A program made the translations under genes and the position numbers. 64,000 nt of DNA from Actinacidiphila glaucinigra (GTDB lineage Bacteria; Actinomycetota; Actinomycetes; Streptomycetales; Streptomycetaceae): contig NZ_FZOF01000027.1 in NCBI RefSeq assembly GCF_900188405.1, positions 62,001-126,000 of the forward strand, read 5' to 3'. The notes beneath the pieces are model-generated. The model saw only the letters and a program-made list of their open reading frames with translations. It was not told the origin of the DNA and made no database searches. Shown one piece after another: positions 55,837 to 64,000 of this stretch (positions are counted from its first letter, which is position 1; every line of letters begins with the position of its first letter).

Positions 55837-55881
55837 GGCCGGAACCGCGTAGGGCGCGAGCCCTGGAGCGCGGTTCCGGCC
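55837..55881 (-). terminator. Strong hairpin after the subtilase remnant
   Basis: Thirteen-base perfect arms GGCCGGAACCGCG and CGCGGTTCCGGCC enclose a second small stem (AGGGC/GCCCT). It begins 10 bases after the remnant's stop codon on the minus strand, so it is the original terminator of the lost protease gene. Confidence 0.8.
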
Positions 55882-55891
55882 CGGCGCCGTG

Positions 55892-56135
55892 CTACTTCGT
55901 CAGGTAGGCGTCGACGATGGTCTCGTCGACGGTGTTGCCCTGCTTGTCCACGGCCTGGGCCTTGAACGACACGCTGCCGCCGGCCTTGGGGTTGCTGACC
56001 TGGACCCGGCCGTCGCTCACGCTGAGCTTGTGCCAGGTGGCTCCCTTGTCGTAGGAGGCCCACACGCTCAGGGACTTGAGGTTCCGGCCCGCGGCGGCGC
56101 CGTGGACGGTGACGGGATGCCTACCGCGCGAAAGG
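55892..56135 (-). pseudogene. C-terminal fragment of a secreted subtilisin-like protease
   Basis: The minus strand encodes about 75 residues (GRHPVTVHGAAAGRNLKSLS, WASYDKGATWHKLSVSDGRV, then PKAGGSVSFKAQAVDKQGN and VDETIVDAYLTK) and a stop. This is the C-terminal beta domain that ends many Streptomyces S8 peptidases. No catalytic domain, signal peptide or start is present. Upstream the sequence switches to an AraC-type fragment on the other strand. The domain assignment is from memory of the family. Confidence 0.65.
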
Positions 56136-56476
56136 GTGTTCGACACCCACCGGTCCGACAGCTCATCGAACACATCACTGCCCATCTGGCCCATGACTTG
56201 ACCGCGGCCGCGTTGGCGGACCGCGCGGGCGTGACCCCGCGCCACCTCACCCGGCTGTTCCAGGAACACCTCGGGCAGCCGGCCGCCCGGTTCGTACGCC
56301 AGGCACGCACCGAGGCGGCCGCTCAACTGCCGGCGTCCACCGCGCTTCCGCTGGCAGGCGTGGCCACGCGGTGCGGGTTCGGCTCGACCGAGACGCTGCG
56401 CCAGGCTTTCACCAACCGATACGGGATCTCGCCGTCGCGCTACCGAGCGACACGGACCAGGTACTCCGCCAAGTAG
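56117..56476 (+). pseudogene. AraC/GlxA-type HTH fragment lacking the N-terminal domain
   Basis: The plus strand encodes about 119 aa: PPVRQLIEHITAHLAHDLTA, LADRAGVTPRHLTRLFQEHL and GVATRCGFGSTETLRQAFTN RYGISPSRYR, the complete double helix-turn-helix of GlxA/FtrA-like regulators. The usual N-terminal DJ-1/PfpI-like half is missing and is replaced by the subtilase tail on the opposite strand. An ATG at 56117 could start an HTH-only protein, but there is no good ribosome-binding site. Probably a truncation product. Confidence 0.7.
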
Positions 56477-56677
56477 GGCCAAAGCGCGCGTCGCCGGAGT
56501 CGGCCCAGCGGGTGAGGCGGCAGGCACGACGGCGGGCACGGCGCCCGGGCCGATCGCCCCGCAGAGGGTCGGGTACACCATCGGCAACCAGGTCATCCCG
56601 CACCCATCAACGTCGTCACCCACGCCCTGACCGGCGACGCAACCCGAACCGGCCCGCCTGCTCCCTCCCACCCGACC

Positions 56678-56696
56678 AGGGCGACCTCGTCGCCCT
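56678..56696 (-). terminator. Small hairpin at the end of the bactofilin-like gene
   Basis: Eight-base arms AGGGCGAC and GTCGCCCT around a 3-base loop begin 1 base after the stop codon of the minus-strand gene. A short but perfect stem, a plausible terminator. Confidence 0.45.
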
Positions 56697-56697
56697 C

Positions 56698-57453
56698 TTA
56701 CTGCTTCTGCGGCAGCTCTTCCAACGGAGCGACTGTGCGCCCACCGCGCACCACGGGCAGCCCTCGGACCATCCGGTCGATCATGTGCTCGTAGAGCAGG
56801 CCCGCGTCGGCCAGGTCGAGGTCCTCACCGGGGGTGTCGCCGTCGGCGAGGAGGACTTCCGGCACCAGCAGGTCGGACAGAGCGGCGTGGGGCGCCGGAT
56901 CCTCGACGGCAAGGCCGCAGCCGTCGAGGTCGACGTAGTCGGGCACCAGGGCCCGCCCGCGCAGACGTCCGCCGACCTCGGGGAGGAACTCGTCCCACAT
57001 GATCGCCAGCCGGGCACGCAAGTCGCCGAGGACCTCGACGTGTTGCTCGATGGAGTTGCCGAGGAAGGTCTCGACCTCGATGTTGCCCTGGACCAGGAGA
57101 CGTGAGGTGCCGGTGAGCACGAGGTTGGCGACCTTCAGATCGCCGAGGACTATCAGCGACGGGCTGCCGTAGTCCAGGTTGAGAACGTTGCCGTCGACGT
57201 GGAGGTCGCCGTCGATGACGTATCCGGTGACCGCGCCGTCGATTCCCTCGTATTCGGGTCGGCCGCCGGCATTGATCCAGGGGTTCTGATGCCGGTACTG
57301 GTGATCGTCCAGCCAGAGCGAGCCGGGCAGTGCCGCCGGCCCCGGGTGCAGGATGTACTCCTCCTCGTCCAGGTTGCCGTAGGACTCCTCCGGGAAGCCG
57401 CGACGCTCGAACAGAGCGACCGTCTCCGCCCATGTCTGGTAGATCGTCTCCAT
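56698..57453 (-). CDS. Bactofilin-like (polymer-forming) beta-solenoid protein
   Basis: A protein of about 251 aa. The middle is a run of short beta-strand repeats (GYVIDGDLHVDGNVLNLDYG, SLIVLGDLKVANLVLTGTSR, LLVQGNIEVETFL, VEVLGDLRARL), the pattern of right-handed beta-solenoids of the bactofilin type. The N-terminal METIYQTWAETVALFERRGF and the acidic C-terminus are not recognisable domains. It may act as a scaffold, but no function is claimed. The ATG at 57453 is used; no strong ribosome-binding site is seen. A 25-codon copy of its 3' end lies at 50881-50958. Confidence 0.65.
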   Translation of the reverse strand: METIYQTWAETVALFERRGFPEESYGNLDEEEYILHPGPAALPGSLWLDDHQYRHQNPWINAGGRPEYEGIDGAVTGYVIDGDLHVDGNVLNLDYGSPSLIVLGDLKVANLVLTGTSRLLVQGNIEVETFLGNSIEQHVEVLGDLRARLAIMWDEFLPEVGGRLRGRALVPDYVDLDGCGLAVEDPAPHAALSDLLVPEVLLADGDTPGEDLDLADAGLLYEHMIDRMVRGLPVVRGGRTVAPLEELPQKQ

Positions 57454-57635
57454 GACCGACACAGTAGGCGCGCGCACTGACAGCTCGCCCACCCACCCAG
57501 GGAAAACCACGCGTTGAACCGTGCCAGGGCTGGTTGCCAACGACGTTTTCTGGCCCCGGTTTCCGCTGGACCGCTGACGTGAGGCGGACGTACTCCTGTA
57601 AGCGAAGTCGTAACCCAGGGCGGACGTTGCCTGAC

Positions 57636-58019
57636 CTACTCGTCGTCACGACACAGGCAGAAAGGATGGCCGGCCGGGTCGAAGAGCACCCGGACGTTCT
57701 CCTGCGGCTGGAACTCCGCGATGGTGGCGCCCAGGGCAACCGCCTCGGCGACCGCCGAGTCCAGGTCGCCGACCTGGAAGTCGAAGTGCATCATCGGGCG
57801 CTGGTCGCCGTCGGCCGGTGGCCACACCGGAGCACGATAGCCCTCCGCCTGCTGGAACACGAAGAACGGTCCCTGAGGGGAGGCGGCCACGATGGCTGTT
57901 CCCGGCTCTTCGTGCCCGATGTGCCAATCAAGGAGTTCGGCATAGAACCTCGCCAAACCTCCGGGGTCCGGCGCTTCGATCGTCGTCCCCCACCACATGC
58001 CGCCCGTTCGAGATCGCAT
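57636..58019 (-). CDS. VOC (glyoxalase/bleomycin-resistance) family protein
   Basis: A small soluble protein of 127 aa. The start WWGTTIEAPDPGGLARFYAELLDW is the classic first beta-alpha of VOC proteins, and MMHFDFQVGDLDSAVAEAVALGA with VRVLFDPAGHPFCLC forms the second half. It could be a metal-dependent lyase or dioxygenase or a drug-binding protein; the substrate is unknown. The ATG at 58019 is taken because homology begins there; the upstream in-frame extension is Arg/Cys-rich and looks non-coding. Confidence 0.85.
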   Translation of the reverse strand: MRSRTGGMWWGTTIEAPDPGGLARFYAELLDWHIGHEEPGTAIVAASPQGPFFVFQQAEGYRAPVWPPADGDQRPMMHFDFQVGDLDSAVAEAVALGATIAEFQPQENVRVLFDPAGHPFCLCRDDE

Positions 58020-58186
58020 GCTTGAGCCTATCCGAGACCCCCGCACACGCCGATGACGCTGGCACCGAAGGGACTCAGCGCGCGCGACACGACAGGTCGC
58101 ACCCTGCCTGATGCGTCGCCGGCACCGACATGTGCATACCCGCGCCACCTGCGAGCGACCGGGTCCGGAGATCACCTCTGCCGCGG

Positions 58187-58233
58187 GCCGTGTGCCTGAG
58201 CACCCCGTCTCCGGGGGTGCTCAGGCACACGGC
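58187..58233 (-). terminator. Long perfect hairpin after the rhamnosidase gene
   Basis: Twenty-base perfect arms (58187-58206 and 58214-58233) around the 7-base loop GTCTCCG, starting 15 bases after the stop codon of the minus-strand rhamnosidase. The left-over gap to the VOC gene (58020-58186) shows nothing else. Confidence 0.9.
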
Positions 58234-58247
58234 AGTCGCCAGTGGTC

Positions 58248-61200
58248 TCAGTCGACCGGCATCACCCACACGTCGGCGATCGACGGGTCGTAGTCGGCGC
58301 CAGTGTCCTGGAAGCGGATGCGCACGGTGCCGTCCGACGTGCCGGCCGAGGGGTCCACCACGAACTGGTGCGTGATGGTGCCCTGGCCGCCCTCGCTGCG
58401 CCTCAGGTCCACGCTGTGCACCACCTCGCCGTCGACCTGGACGTCATACGTCTTGCGCCGGGCACCGTCGAAGGTCTCGACGACGCGGACCACGAAGCGG
58501 CCACTGGAGGGTACGGCGGCATCGAACTCCATCCAGCCTCCCGGGTAGGAGGAGTGGGTGTAGCGCCGTGTCAGCCCGGCCTCGGTGTTCGTCCCCGAGT
58601 GCTCCGACGCCGTCAGCCGGTGGGCGGACTCCGACGGTCCGTCACCGAGGTCGACGTGGTCGCTCGACGCCACGGGTGGGGTGGGCAGCGAGACCGCGAT
58701 CGTGCCGGTCGCCTGCTCCGCCGCCGTCGTACCGGTCGCCACGGTGACCGTGGCCGCCCGCTCGACGACGGTGAGCGGCACCGTCACAACGGCTTCAACC
58801 GTTGCCTCCTGCCCCGGATCCAGGCGGTATCCGACCGGGTTCGGCGTCGGCCAGCCGTCGGGGAGGGCGAGCGTGAGTTTGCCGGACTGCGCCACATCGG
58901 TGCGGTTGGTCAGCACGGTTCTGACGGTGGCCTTCTCACCCGGGGCGGCCGGGTCAGGCGTGGTGGACACGCCGTCGATGGCGACGCCGGGGGCGACCAC
59001 CAGGCCCGCCGACACCGGCAGCGTCGCCGTTCCTCCCGCGTACTGATAGGACACCGAGCCCGTGAGGTCGGCCACGGACGCCTGCGCGTCCGCCGCAACC
59101 GTGACGTCGTAGGCGTGCTCGAGCGTACTGCCCGCACCCGTGGTCGACGCGTGCCGGCCCACGGACTTCACCGTCCAGCCGCTAGGCGCCTGCAGAGACG
59201 AATCCACGCCGGTCAGCGGCTGCTTGCCGGTGTTCTTCAACGCCACCTTCACGCGGACGACATCGCCCGGGAGGATCTCGCCGGCCGGTACCTCCAGCGT
59301 GGCCACCGCGCCGACAAGGCGCGACGACGCCCGCGAGAGGGTCTGCTCGATGCCGGTCAGCGCATCACGCAGCGCCTTGGCCGCCGTCTTGTCGATCGCG
59401 CCCTGCTCGGAGTACGTCTGCGTCCACCGGTCGAGGTCGGCCACGCCGGCGAGCGCACGGTGCACCGCGGCGGCGGTCAGCCGCTCGTCCGCGCCTTCGC
59501 TCTGCAGGCGCCACGCAGCAGCGAGCTCACTGCGCATCAGGGCGGTGCGCACCTGCAGGTGACCCTTGGCGATCTTGCCCAGACCCCGCGCCTGCAGCGC
59601 GTCGACATCGTCGGAGAACGACGCTGCCTGCGCCCGGGCCGCCCCCAGGTCCCCGAGCACCTGGTCGACCGCGAACGCGTAGCGCCCCGAGCCGACCTCC
59701 AGCACCACGTCCCCGTCGGCCTGCTCGACGTATGTCACGTCGTCGACCTCGCTGATCGGCTTGCCGCCCTCGGTGACCGCCCAGCGGTTCGCCGCCGGGA
59801 TGCGCACCTCGGCTGTGGTGTTCGCCGGCACGGTGACGTCGAGCTTCATCGTCCCGGAGGTCGTGTTCCACGCGCTGCGCACTGTGCCGTACGGCGTCTC
59901 GTGACGGAAGTCGACGTGGTCGACGCCCTTACCGGGCTCCGGGGCGATGAGCACCTTGCGGTAGCCCGGCTCGGCAGCCGAGACGCCCGCCATGGTGCGG
60001 TACATCCACTCGCCGACCGCGCCGTACGCGTAGTGGTTGAACGAGTTCATCCCCACGTCGTTGAAGGTTCCGTCGGGGTTGATGGAGTTCCACCGTTCCC
60101 AGACCGTGGTCGCGCCCTTCCCGATCTCGTAGCCCCAGGACGGGTAGTCCTCGTGCTGCAGCAGCCGGTAGGCGATGTCGGAGCGGCCCGCCTCGGTGAG
60201 TGCCGGCAGCAGTCCGTCGACGCCGAGGAAGCCGGTCGACAGGTGGTAGTCGCGGCGCTCGAGGGTCTCGACGAAGTTGGCGACGACCTTGTCGCGCCGG
60301 TCGGCGGGGGCGAGGTCGTTGGTCAGCGTCAGGATGTACGAGGTCTGGCTGTCGCCCTTGACGGTGCCGTCGGCGCCGATGAACGCCGCCTGGTACGCCG
60401 ACCTGATCGCCTCGTAGCGCTGCTGGTAGGCCGCCGCGTCGCCGTCCCGGCCGATGGCGGCCGCCATCTGCGCGAACTCACGTGTGCTCTTGGCGACGAA
60501 CGCGGTGTCGAGCACGTCGGCCGGGGTGGCGTCGTCGAGGTTGAGCCAGTCGAGATAGCCGCCGGCGGAGCGGATGTGGCCGGTGGAGTCGGCGTCGAGG
60601 AAGTCGACGTACTTCTTCATCATGTCGTAGTTGTCGCGGATGACGTCGGTGTCGCCGTACGCCTGCCACAGCGTCCACGGCACGTGCACGCCGGCGTCCA
60701 TCCAGCCGGCGGACTCGTAGCCGCCGTCGAAGCGGCCGGGGACCACGGGGGCGACGCCGGGCAGCGAACCGTTGGGCCGCTGGGTGTCTCTCAGGTCCTG
60801 CAGCCACTTGGTCAGGAAGGACTGTGCGTCCATGTTGTAGACGGCGGTGCGGGCGAAGACGTTGATGTCGCCGGTCCAGCCCATGCGCTCGTCGCGCGCC
60901 GGGGTGTCCGTGGGGATCGACAGGAAGTTGCCGCGCATGCCCCAGACGATGTTGCTGTGCAGCTGGTTGACCAGGTCGGAGCTGGTGTCGAGGCTGCTGG
61001 TGAGGTCCCCGTCGGTGCCGACGACGACGCCGACCAGGTCCTTGGCCGCGGGGGCCTCGTCGACGCCGGATATCTCGACGTACCGGAAGCCGTGGAAGGT
61101 GAACGACGGCTCGAACGTCTCCGGCTGGTCGGAGGCGAAGGTGTAGTAGTCGGTCGCCTTCGCGCTGCGCAGGTTCGCGGTGTAGAGCGTGCCGTCGGGG

Positions 61201-62888
61201 TTGAGCACCTCGCCGTGCCGGATCTTCACCGTCCGGCCCGGCTCGCCCTTGAGGGTGAGGCGTACGTGGCCGACCATGTTCTGCCCGAGGTCGTAGAGGT
61301 AGGTACCGTCGGTCGGCGAGTCGATCCGCTTCGCGGTCCTGAGCTCCTGGGTGACCCGTACGTCGACCGCGGTCTGCGGTTCGAGTACGTTCACCGGCTC
61401 GTCGCGGACGTCAGCCGCGGCCCAGTTCGCGTCGTCGAAGCCGGGCTTGTCCCAGCCGGCGACCTGCTTGGCCACCCGTGCGTCGTAGGACTCGCCGTCG
61501 AGCAGGTCTGCCTCGCGGGTCGGGCCGCCGGTGGTGGTCCAAGTGCCGTCGGTGCGGACGGTGGTGCTGGTGCCGTCGGTGAACTCGACCAGCATCTCGG
61601 CGATCAGCGAGTTGTCCTTGCCGTAGACGTCGGTACCGAACATGGCGACCTTGCCGCTGTACCAGCCCGGTGCGACCTCGGCGCCGAGGACGTTGGCGCC
61701 GCCGCGGACCTGCCGCGTCACGTCGTAGGTCTGGTAGTCGATGCGTTTGTCGTACGCCGTCCAGCCGGGTGCGAGTTCGGCGTTGCCCACACGCGCCCCG
61801 TTCAGCCGCAGTTCGTACACGCCGCGCGCCGACGCGTACACGCGTGCCCGGGCGACCTTCTTGGCGCCGAGGTCGAACTCCTTGCGCAGCAGCGGGACAG
61901 GCTTGTCGCGGCGCAGCCAGGCCTCCCCGCCCGCGCTGTCGACGCGCAGGCCGCCGCCGGTCACGGTGCCGGACGCGAAGGTGCGGTCGCCCGTCGGGAA
62001 AGCGGTGTCGACGAGGACGGTGCCGTCGGCGCTGGTGACCGTGACGTCGCGGACCAGACCGCGCTCCGCGCCGCTGGTGCGGAAGCCCATCGTGCCGGGG
62101 CCGCCGAACGTCGCGTCGGTGCGCTGGTCCAGCTGCTTGCCGTCGACGGTGGTGGTGATCGTGCCGCCGTCGACGGCGATCGCGTAGTCGTGCTCGGCGG
62201 TGAAGTCGAAGCCGGCCGGGAACGGTGTCGCCTTGAGGACCGAGTAGCCGCTGTTGCGTTTCACGTGCGGGCGCAGCGCGTCGTCGGTGTCGCTGATCTG
62301 CCACATGTAGGCGTTCTCCGTGTCCTGGCCACGGAAGTAGACGCCGAGTGCCCCGTTGATGTCGGAGGCGGTGAACTTGATCGTGTAGTCGGTCCACTTG
62401 GCGCCCAGTGCCGGGGTGTCCGCACCGATCCACGCGGCGTTCCAGGGCTGGGCTCCCAGAGCGGTGCCGAATGTGGCGGGCGCGCTCCACTGGGAGGCGA
62501 CGCCCCGGTCGTCCCAGATGCGGACGGACCAGACGTAGTCGGTATGCGGCTTCAGCGCGGGGCCGCCGTAGCGGACGTCGACCGACTGGCGGGAGGAGAC
62601 CTTGCCGCTGTCCCAGACGTCGGGGTGGTCAAGGCGGTTCGCCGAGGAGGCGACGTGTATCTCATAGGCTCGCTGCGTGACGCCGCGGCGCTCGGAGGCG
62701 AGCTGCCAGCCGAGAGTGGGGGCGGTCAACGGGACACCGAGCGGGTCGTCGAGGGCGTTGACCGTCAAGTCTCCGACGCTCGTTGCAGCGGGGGCTGGGG
62801 CGGCGGGTGGGCTCGCTGCCGTCGACGTCGTGGTTGCCACCACGACGAGGACTGATGCAGCGACCACGGCGGCGATCTGCTGACGCAC
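58248..62888 (-). CDS. Secreted GH78 alpha-L-rhamnosidase with accessory domains
   Basis: A protein of about 1546 aa that would remove terminal alpha-L-rhamnose from plant glycosides or polysaccharides outside the cell. A signal peptide comes first (MRQQIAAVVAASVLVVVATT). N-terminal beta-sandwich domains follow (QRAYEIHVASSANRLDHPDV, then FEPSFTFHGFRYVEISG). The (alpha/alpha)6 GH78 catalytic domain has DTPARDERMGWTGD from residue 661 and the glutamate of GATTVWERW at about 931. After it lie a helical stretch, NEW3-like repeats (VPAGEILPGDVVRVKVALKN) and a C-terminal carbohydrate-binding-like domain ending VWVMPVD. GTG 62888 is preferred over GTG 62894, with GAGGAG 5 bases upstream. A LacI-type operator lies in the promoter region. 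Much longer than many GH78 enzymes because of the C-terminal additions. Confidence 0.92.
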   Translation of the reverse strand: MRQQIAAVVAASVLVVVATTTSTAASPPAAPAPAATSVGDLTVNALDDPLGVPLTAPTLGWQLASERRGVTQRAYEIHVASSANRLDHPDVWDSGKVSSRQSVDVRYGGPALKPHTDYVWSVRIWDDRGVASQWSAPATFGTALGAQPWNAAWIGADTPALGAKWTDYTIKFTASDINGALGVYFRGQDTENAYMWQISDTDDALRPHVKRNSGYSVLKATPFPAGFDFTAEHDYAIAVDGGTITTTVDGKQLDQRTDATFGGPGTMGFRTSGAERGLVRDVTVTSADGTVLVDTAFPTGDRTFASGTVTGGGLRVDSAGGEAWLRRDKPVPLLRKEFDLGAKKVARARVYASARGVYELRLNGARVGNAELAPGWTAYDKRIDYQTYDVTRQVRGGANVLGAEVAPGWYSGKVAMFGTDVYGKDNSLIAEMLVEFTDGTSTTVRTDGTWTTTGGPTREADLLDGESYDARVAKQVAGWDKPGFDDANWAAADVRDEPVNVLEPQTAVDVRVTQELRTAKRIDSPTDGTYLYDLGQNMVGHVRLTLKGEPGRTVKIRHGEVLNPDGTLYTANLRSAKATDYYTFASDQPETFEPSFTFHGFRYVEISGVDEAPAAKDLVGVVVGTDGDLTSSLDTSSDLVNQLHSNIVWGMRGNFLSIPTDTPARDERMGWTGDINVFARTAVYNMDAQSFLTKWLQDLRDTQRPNGSLPGVAPVVPGRFDGGYESAGWMDAGVHVPWTLWQAYGDTDVIRDNYDMMKKYVDFLDADSTGHIRSAGGYLDWLNLDDATPADVLDTAFVAKSTREFAQMAAAIGRDGDAAAYQQRYEAIRSAYQAAFIGADGTVKGDSQTSYILTLTNDLAPADRRDKVVANFVETLERRDYHLSTGFLGVDGLLPALTEAGRSDIAYRLLQHEDYPSWGYEIGKGATTVWERWNSINPDGTFNDVGMNSFNHYAYGAVGEWMYRTMAGVSAAEPGYRKVLIAPEPGKGVDHVDFRHETPYGTVRSAWNTTSGTMKLDVTVPANTTAEVRIPAANRWAVTEGGKPISEVDDVTYVEQADGDVVLEVGSGRYAFAVDQVLGDLGAARAQAASFSDDVDALQARGLGKIAKGHLQVRTALMRSELAAAWRLQSEGADERLTAAAVHRALAGVADLDRWTQTYSEQGAIDKTAAKALRDALTGIEQTLSRASSRLVGAVATLEVPAGEILPGDVVRVKVALKNTGKQPLTGVDSSLQAPSGWTVKSVGRHASTTGAGSTLEHAYDVTVAADAQASVADLTGSVSYQYAGGTATLPVSAGLVVAPGVAIDGVSTTPDPAAPGEKATVRTVLTNRTDVAQSGKLTLALPDGWPTPNPVGYRLDPGQEATVEAVVTVPLTVVERAATVTVATGTTAAEQATGTIAVSLPTPPVASSDHVDLGDGPSESAHRLTASEHSGTNTEAGLTRRYTHSSYPGGWMEFDAAVPSSGRFVVRVVETFDGARRKTYDVQVDGEVVHSVDLRRSEGGQGTITHQFVVDPSAGTSDGTVRIRFQDTGADYDPSIADVWVMPVD

Positions 62889-62910
62889 TGGCACTCCTCA
62901 AGAGGGGTAC

Positions 62911-62922
62911 TGAAACGCTTCA
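62911..62922. promoter_or_regulatory. LacI-family operator upstream of the rhamnosidase
   Basis: TGAAACGCTTCA is a perfect 12-bp palindrome with a central CG, the standard form of actinobacterial LacI/CcpA-like operators, 22 bp before the GTG start. It should allow sugar-dependent repression of the rhamnosidase. The cognate repressor is not in the window. Confidence 0.75.
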
Positions 62923-62978
62923 ATGACACTCTGAAGCCGATCACACCTCTCTGGCAACGAGCTGGACAGATTTGATGG

Positions 62979-63007
62979 AACCGATTCGGGAGTTGGTTGA
63001 ATCGGTT
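62979..63007. promoter_or_regulatory. Second dyad upstream of the rhamnosidase
   Basis: Nine-base arms AACCGATTC and GAATCGGTT are separated by 11 bp. AATCGGTTTAA in the right arm also resembles a LacI-type half-site. It lies 90-120 bp before the start, where an upstream regulator could bind. Confidence 0.5.
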
Positions 63008-63400
63008 TAAGTCGCCGGGCCACCGCCCACGTGGTAGCGGCCGGGCCGGGTGGCCCGGCCCACGGAGCCCATCGTCCGCGCTGAGGCGGGCTGCCGTGGG
63101 GGGCGGCGTGGACCAGATCTACCGCGCCGAGCTCCCAGGAGGCGCCCCCACCAACCCAACACCCGGCACTGAACCGCCGGATGATCGGCCGCACCGCAAG
63201 AGGGGGACGCCGCCCTCCGTCATTCCGCGGGTCTGCCCAGGGAAACCGTCAACACAGCGGGCGTGCCTGGGTGAAGGGTTCAGGGGTAGGCGCTCAGTTG
63301 GAGCAACGCTTCATCCCCTGGGCCCACTCGGAGGTCGAGGGCCGACCCCGGCTCCCCTCCGCAACCACGCTGCGAGGCGAACATGCAAGATCGAATAGAG
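63008..63400. other. Intergenic region with one hairpin, no gene seen
   Basis: Between the rhamnosidase promoter and the small membrane protein. The only structure noted is GGGCCGGG-TGG-CCCGGCCC at 63043-63061, a short perfect hairpin. Open frames here are GC-driven and show no family resemblance. Confidence 0.4.
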
Positions 63401-63511
63401 ATGGCTTACACAGGATGGCCCGACGGGTCTCCCCTGGGGGTTCTGGTCACCGTCATCGTGATGATGGTCGCGCTGGTGATGATAGCCAAGCTGCTGCGCG
63501 ACAAGCGGTGA
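63401..63511 (+). CDS. 36-aa single-pass membrane protein
   Basis: ATG at 63401 to TGA at 63511 encodes MAYTGWPDGS, then a hydrophobic run LGVLVTVIVMMVALVMIAKL and the basic tail LRDKR. The layout is a short outside segment, one membrane helix and a positively charged inside end. It resembles small membrane proteins that actinobacteria often carry, but I cannot name a family. The upstream GAATAGAG is a poor ribosome-binding site. Confidence 0.55.
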   Translation: MAYTGWPDGSPLGVLVTVIVMMVALVMIAKLLRDKR

Positions 63512-63687
63512 CAAACCAGAGGATGGTACGCAAGTTGACGTCCGGTTCGTGATTGCGGGTTGAGCGAGGTCGGCGGGCCGCGTGTCCGCGTCCGGCGTCG
63601 GAGAGCGGGCTGGGTGAACGGGTCCGCCGATCCGGAGTGAGCCTGGGCAATGTGAGCCCGTCGAGGTGTTATGGCACCATCCCCGTT

Positions 63688-64000
63688 GTGGATGACCGTA
63701 CGCATGAGGTGGATTGGTCCGGCCTCTTCCATGCCTCGGGCCCCGCCGGTGACACGCCGCGGTATCTGGCTGCTCTCCTCGGCGACGATGCGAAGGCGTT
63801 CGTCGACGGGTACTCGCACCTGTGGTCGGCGACGCTTCGTCGCGAAGGCAAGGCCTGGCCTGCGACGGCGCCCACCGCGCTGTTTGTCGCCGAGCTCCTG
63901 GACGACCCGCTGCTGGGGCCGGATGATCCCTCGTTGCCCGATGCCATGCTCGCCTATCTGTACGAGGTCGGCGTCGCCGCCGACCTCGGAGACCGGGCCG
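63688..64000 (+). CDS. Hypothetical protein, N-terminal part (runs off right edge)
   Basis: From a GTG at 63688 the frame reads VDDRTHEVDWSGLFHASGPA, then LAALLGDDAKAFVDGYSHLW, GKAWPATAPTALFVAELLDD and PDAMLAYLYEVGVAADLGDR to the end of the window. The helical, acidic sequence with regular Leu/Ala spacing suggests an alpha-helical repeat protein, but no family is claimed. A start further upstream (GTG at 63652) is possible. Codon use is typical of the region. Confidence 0.7.
   Translation, partial: MDDRTHEVDWSGLFHASGPAGDTPRYLAALLGDDAKAFVDGYSHLWSATLRREGKAWPATAPTALFVAELLDDPLLGPDDPSLPDAMLAYLYEVGVAADLGDRA

Noticed and set aside
58242..62855. A 1537-codon open frame on the plus strand opposite the rhamnosidase
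   Set aside because: It is the antisense of a clear GH78 gene with signal peptide and catalytic motifs. Its product is a His/Arg/Val-rich string with no family features; long antisense frames are a by-product of high-GC codon use.

Overview
The window is very GC-rich, and its gene set (MbtH, giant NRPSs, a CGNR zinc-finger protein, a DinB/DUF664 protein, a NACHT protein, a secreted GH78 enzyme) points to a Streptomyces or closely related actinomycete chromosome. All calls come from reading the sequence and translations by eye. No database search was run.

Left, 1-41.8 kb: a compact nonribosomal peptide cluster. After a partial membrane/PH-like gene on the minus strand come an MbtH-like protein, a 5-module NRPS (about 5328 aa), a 7-module NRPS (about 7714 aa) ending in a thioesterase, and a convergent type II thioesterase. 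A perfect 17-bp-arm hairpin separates the last two. Read by their pocket residues, the twelve A domains suggest Ser-Gly-X-D-Ser-Ser-D-Ser-(aromatic?)-(Ile/Val-like)-Asp-(aromatic?)-D-X-Ser. The first C domain looks like a starter type, so the peptide may be N-acylated. Three dual epimerisation/condensation domains would set residues 4, 6 and 11 to D. No acyl-ligase, tailoring enzyme, transporter or cluster regulator is visible.

Middle, 42-50.6 kb: short, mostly divergent housekeeping and regulatory pairs. These are an MBL-fold hydrolase with a CGNR regulator, a cysteine hydrolase, an NAD(P)-dependent oxidoreductase with a TetR repressor and a clear 31-bp palindromic operator, an IS5-type element with a nonsense mutation, a DinB-like protein beside a remnant of a related IS, an AraC regulator divergent from an MFS exporter, and an SMI1/KNR4 protein.

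50.6-54.2 kb: a two-gene unit. A 135-aa protein ends in a 28-residue motif, and the next gene, a membrane NACHT NTPase, begins with an ungapped match to that motif. This is the layout of bacterial amyloid-signalling NLR/effector pairs and is the most interesting candidate system here.

Right, 54.2-64 kb: an aldo/keto reductase behind a MerR-type promoter (19-bp spacer), two gene remnants joined end to end (subtilase tail and AraC-type HTH), a bactofilin-like beta-solenoid protein, a VOC protein, a large secreted GH78 alpha-L-rhamnosidase with a LacI-type operator, a 36-aa membrane protein and a partial gene at the edge.
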